A stretch of 6,512 nt of DNA from Fluviicola sp. (GTDB lineage Bacteria > Bacteroidota > Bacteroidia > Flavobacteriales_D > Crocinitomicaceae): NCBI RefSeq assembly GCF_030151805.1, contig NZ_JASLCN010000025.1, forward strand, positions 1 to 6,512, written 5' to 3'. Within the stretch, counting starts at the first letter, position 1. The number at the start of each line of letters is the position of its first letter. Shown here piece after piece: positions 6,329 through 6,512 of the stretch. Position numbers and translations under genes: made by a program. The notes below the pieces were generated by a model that worked only from the letters and a program-made list of their open reading frames with translations, was not told the DNA's origin and made no database searches.

Positions 6329-6466
6329 ATGAAAAAAATCCTTGGAATTCTAGCCATTGCCTTGTTAGTTGTATTTGCCGGCGCATCTTGTAAAACAAAG
6401 GCTCATTGTGATGCTTATAGTTCTATGTCAGACACAAATAAAAATATCGGGACAAATAATCGTTAA
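6329..6466 (+). CDS. Small probable lipoprotein, 45 residues
   Basis: ATG at 6329 opens a 45-codon frame ending at TAA 6464-6466. The protein has a typical lipoprotein signal: MKK, a hydrophobic stretch over residues 4-19, then GASC with Cys21 as the expected lipidated residue. Gly at the -3 position is off the usual Leu, but Bacteroidota lipoboxes are loose. The mature part would be only about 25 residues, SCKTKAHCDAYSSMSD and a polar Asn/Thr-rich tail, with a second cysteine at 27 in CDAY. It probably sits in the outer membrane facing the periplasm. Small lipoproteins with a Cys-Asp/Pro-Ala-Tyr motif seem familiar from Flavobacteriia, but I cannot name a family. It is divergently transcribed from the omp85-like gene across a 102-bp shared region. 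An uncleaved membrane peptide is the alternative. Confidence 0.7.
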   Translation: MKKILGILAIALLVVFAGASCKTKAHCDAYSSMSDTNKNIGTNNR

Positions 6467-6496
6467 TTCGGCAGGTGTATATTTTTGATCTTAAAC

Positions 6497-6501
6497 GGAG
6501 G
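6497..6501 (+). promoter_or_regulatory. GGAGG ribosome-binding-site-like sequence at the right edge
   Basis: GGAGG lies 7 bases before TTG at 6509-6511, 2 bases from the window end. It may be the translation start region of a further plus-strand gene. TATTTTTG at 6480-6487 fits the -7 element but would leave almost no leader. The gene itself cannot be seen. Confidence 0.2.
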
Positions 6502-6512
6502 TAAACTGTTGG

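Noticed and set aside
1..6512. CRISPR array, tRNA, rRNA, transposase or insertion-sequence ends
   Set aside because: No regular spacer-repeat pattern, no recognisable RNA gene and no transposase frame was seen; the large-scale repetition is explained by the paralogous genes.

Overview
The window looks like chromosomal DNA from a member of the Bacteroidota, probably a Flavobacteriia-type organism. The sequence is moderately AT-rich. Signal peptides end in the -SQ or -AQ style usual in this phylum. Exported proteins start with carboxypeptidase-regulatory-like (CarboxypepD_reg-like) domains. Several upstream regions carry the Bacteroidota -7 promoter element TAnnTTTG. No species name can be supported from the sequence alone.

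Layout, all on the minus strand except the right edge. (1) Positions 1-4263 hold a head-to-tail array of at least four paralogous genes. In transcription order they are 4263-2932 (C, most diverged), 2910-1591 (B), 1566-250 (A, about 73% identical to B in an ungapped hand alignment) and 195-1 (D, cut by the window edge). Each complete copy has a signal peptide, one CarboxypepD_reg-like domain, a motif resembling the TonB box of SusC-type receptors (LEEVTVT), and a roughly 320-residue C-terminal part that reads like a beta-propeller. None has a TonB-receptor plug or barrel. Gaps of 21 and 24 bp suggest that C, B and A form one operon. D has a 54-bp gap and a good -7 match of its own. (2) Positions 4264-4510 form a 247-bp gap with three TTGATT hexamers spaced exactly 21 bp apart, a 12-bp palindrome and a small hairpin. 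(3) Positions 4511-6226 encode an Omp85/BamA-TamA family outer-membrane protein with POTRA-like segments and a C-terminal barrel carrying the RGF motif; it appears to start at TTG. (4) Positions 6227-6328 are a divergent intergenic region. (5) Positions 6329-6466 on the plus strand encode a 45-residue probable lipoprotein. (6) The last 46 bases contain a strong GGAGG sequence that may serve a gene beyond the edge.

The content is cell-envelope biology: exported paralogues, an outer-membrane Omp85 protein that could insert or translocate proteins, and a small lipoprotein. A functional link between the Omp85 protein and the array is inferred only from adjacency and shared orientation. The most interesting element is the array itself: a duplicated family joining the N-terminal module of a TonB-dependent receptor to a propeller-like domain, with no function I can name.
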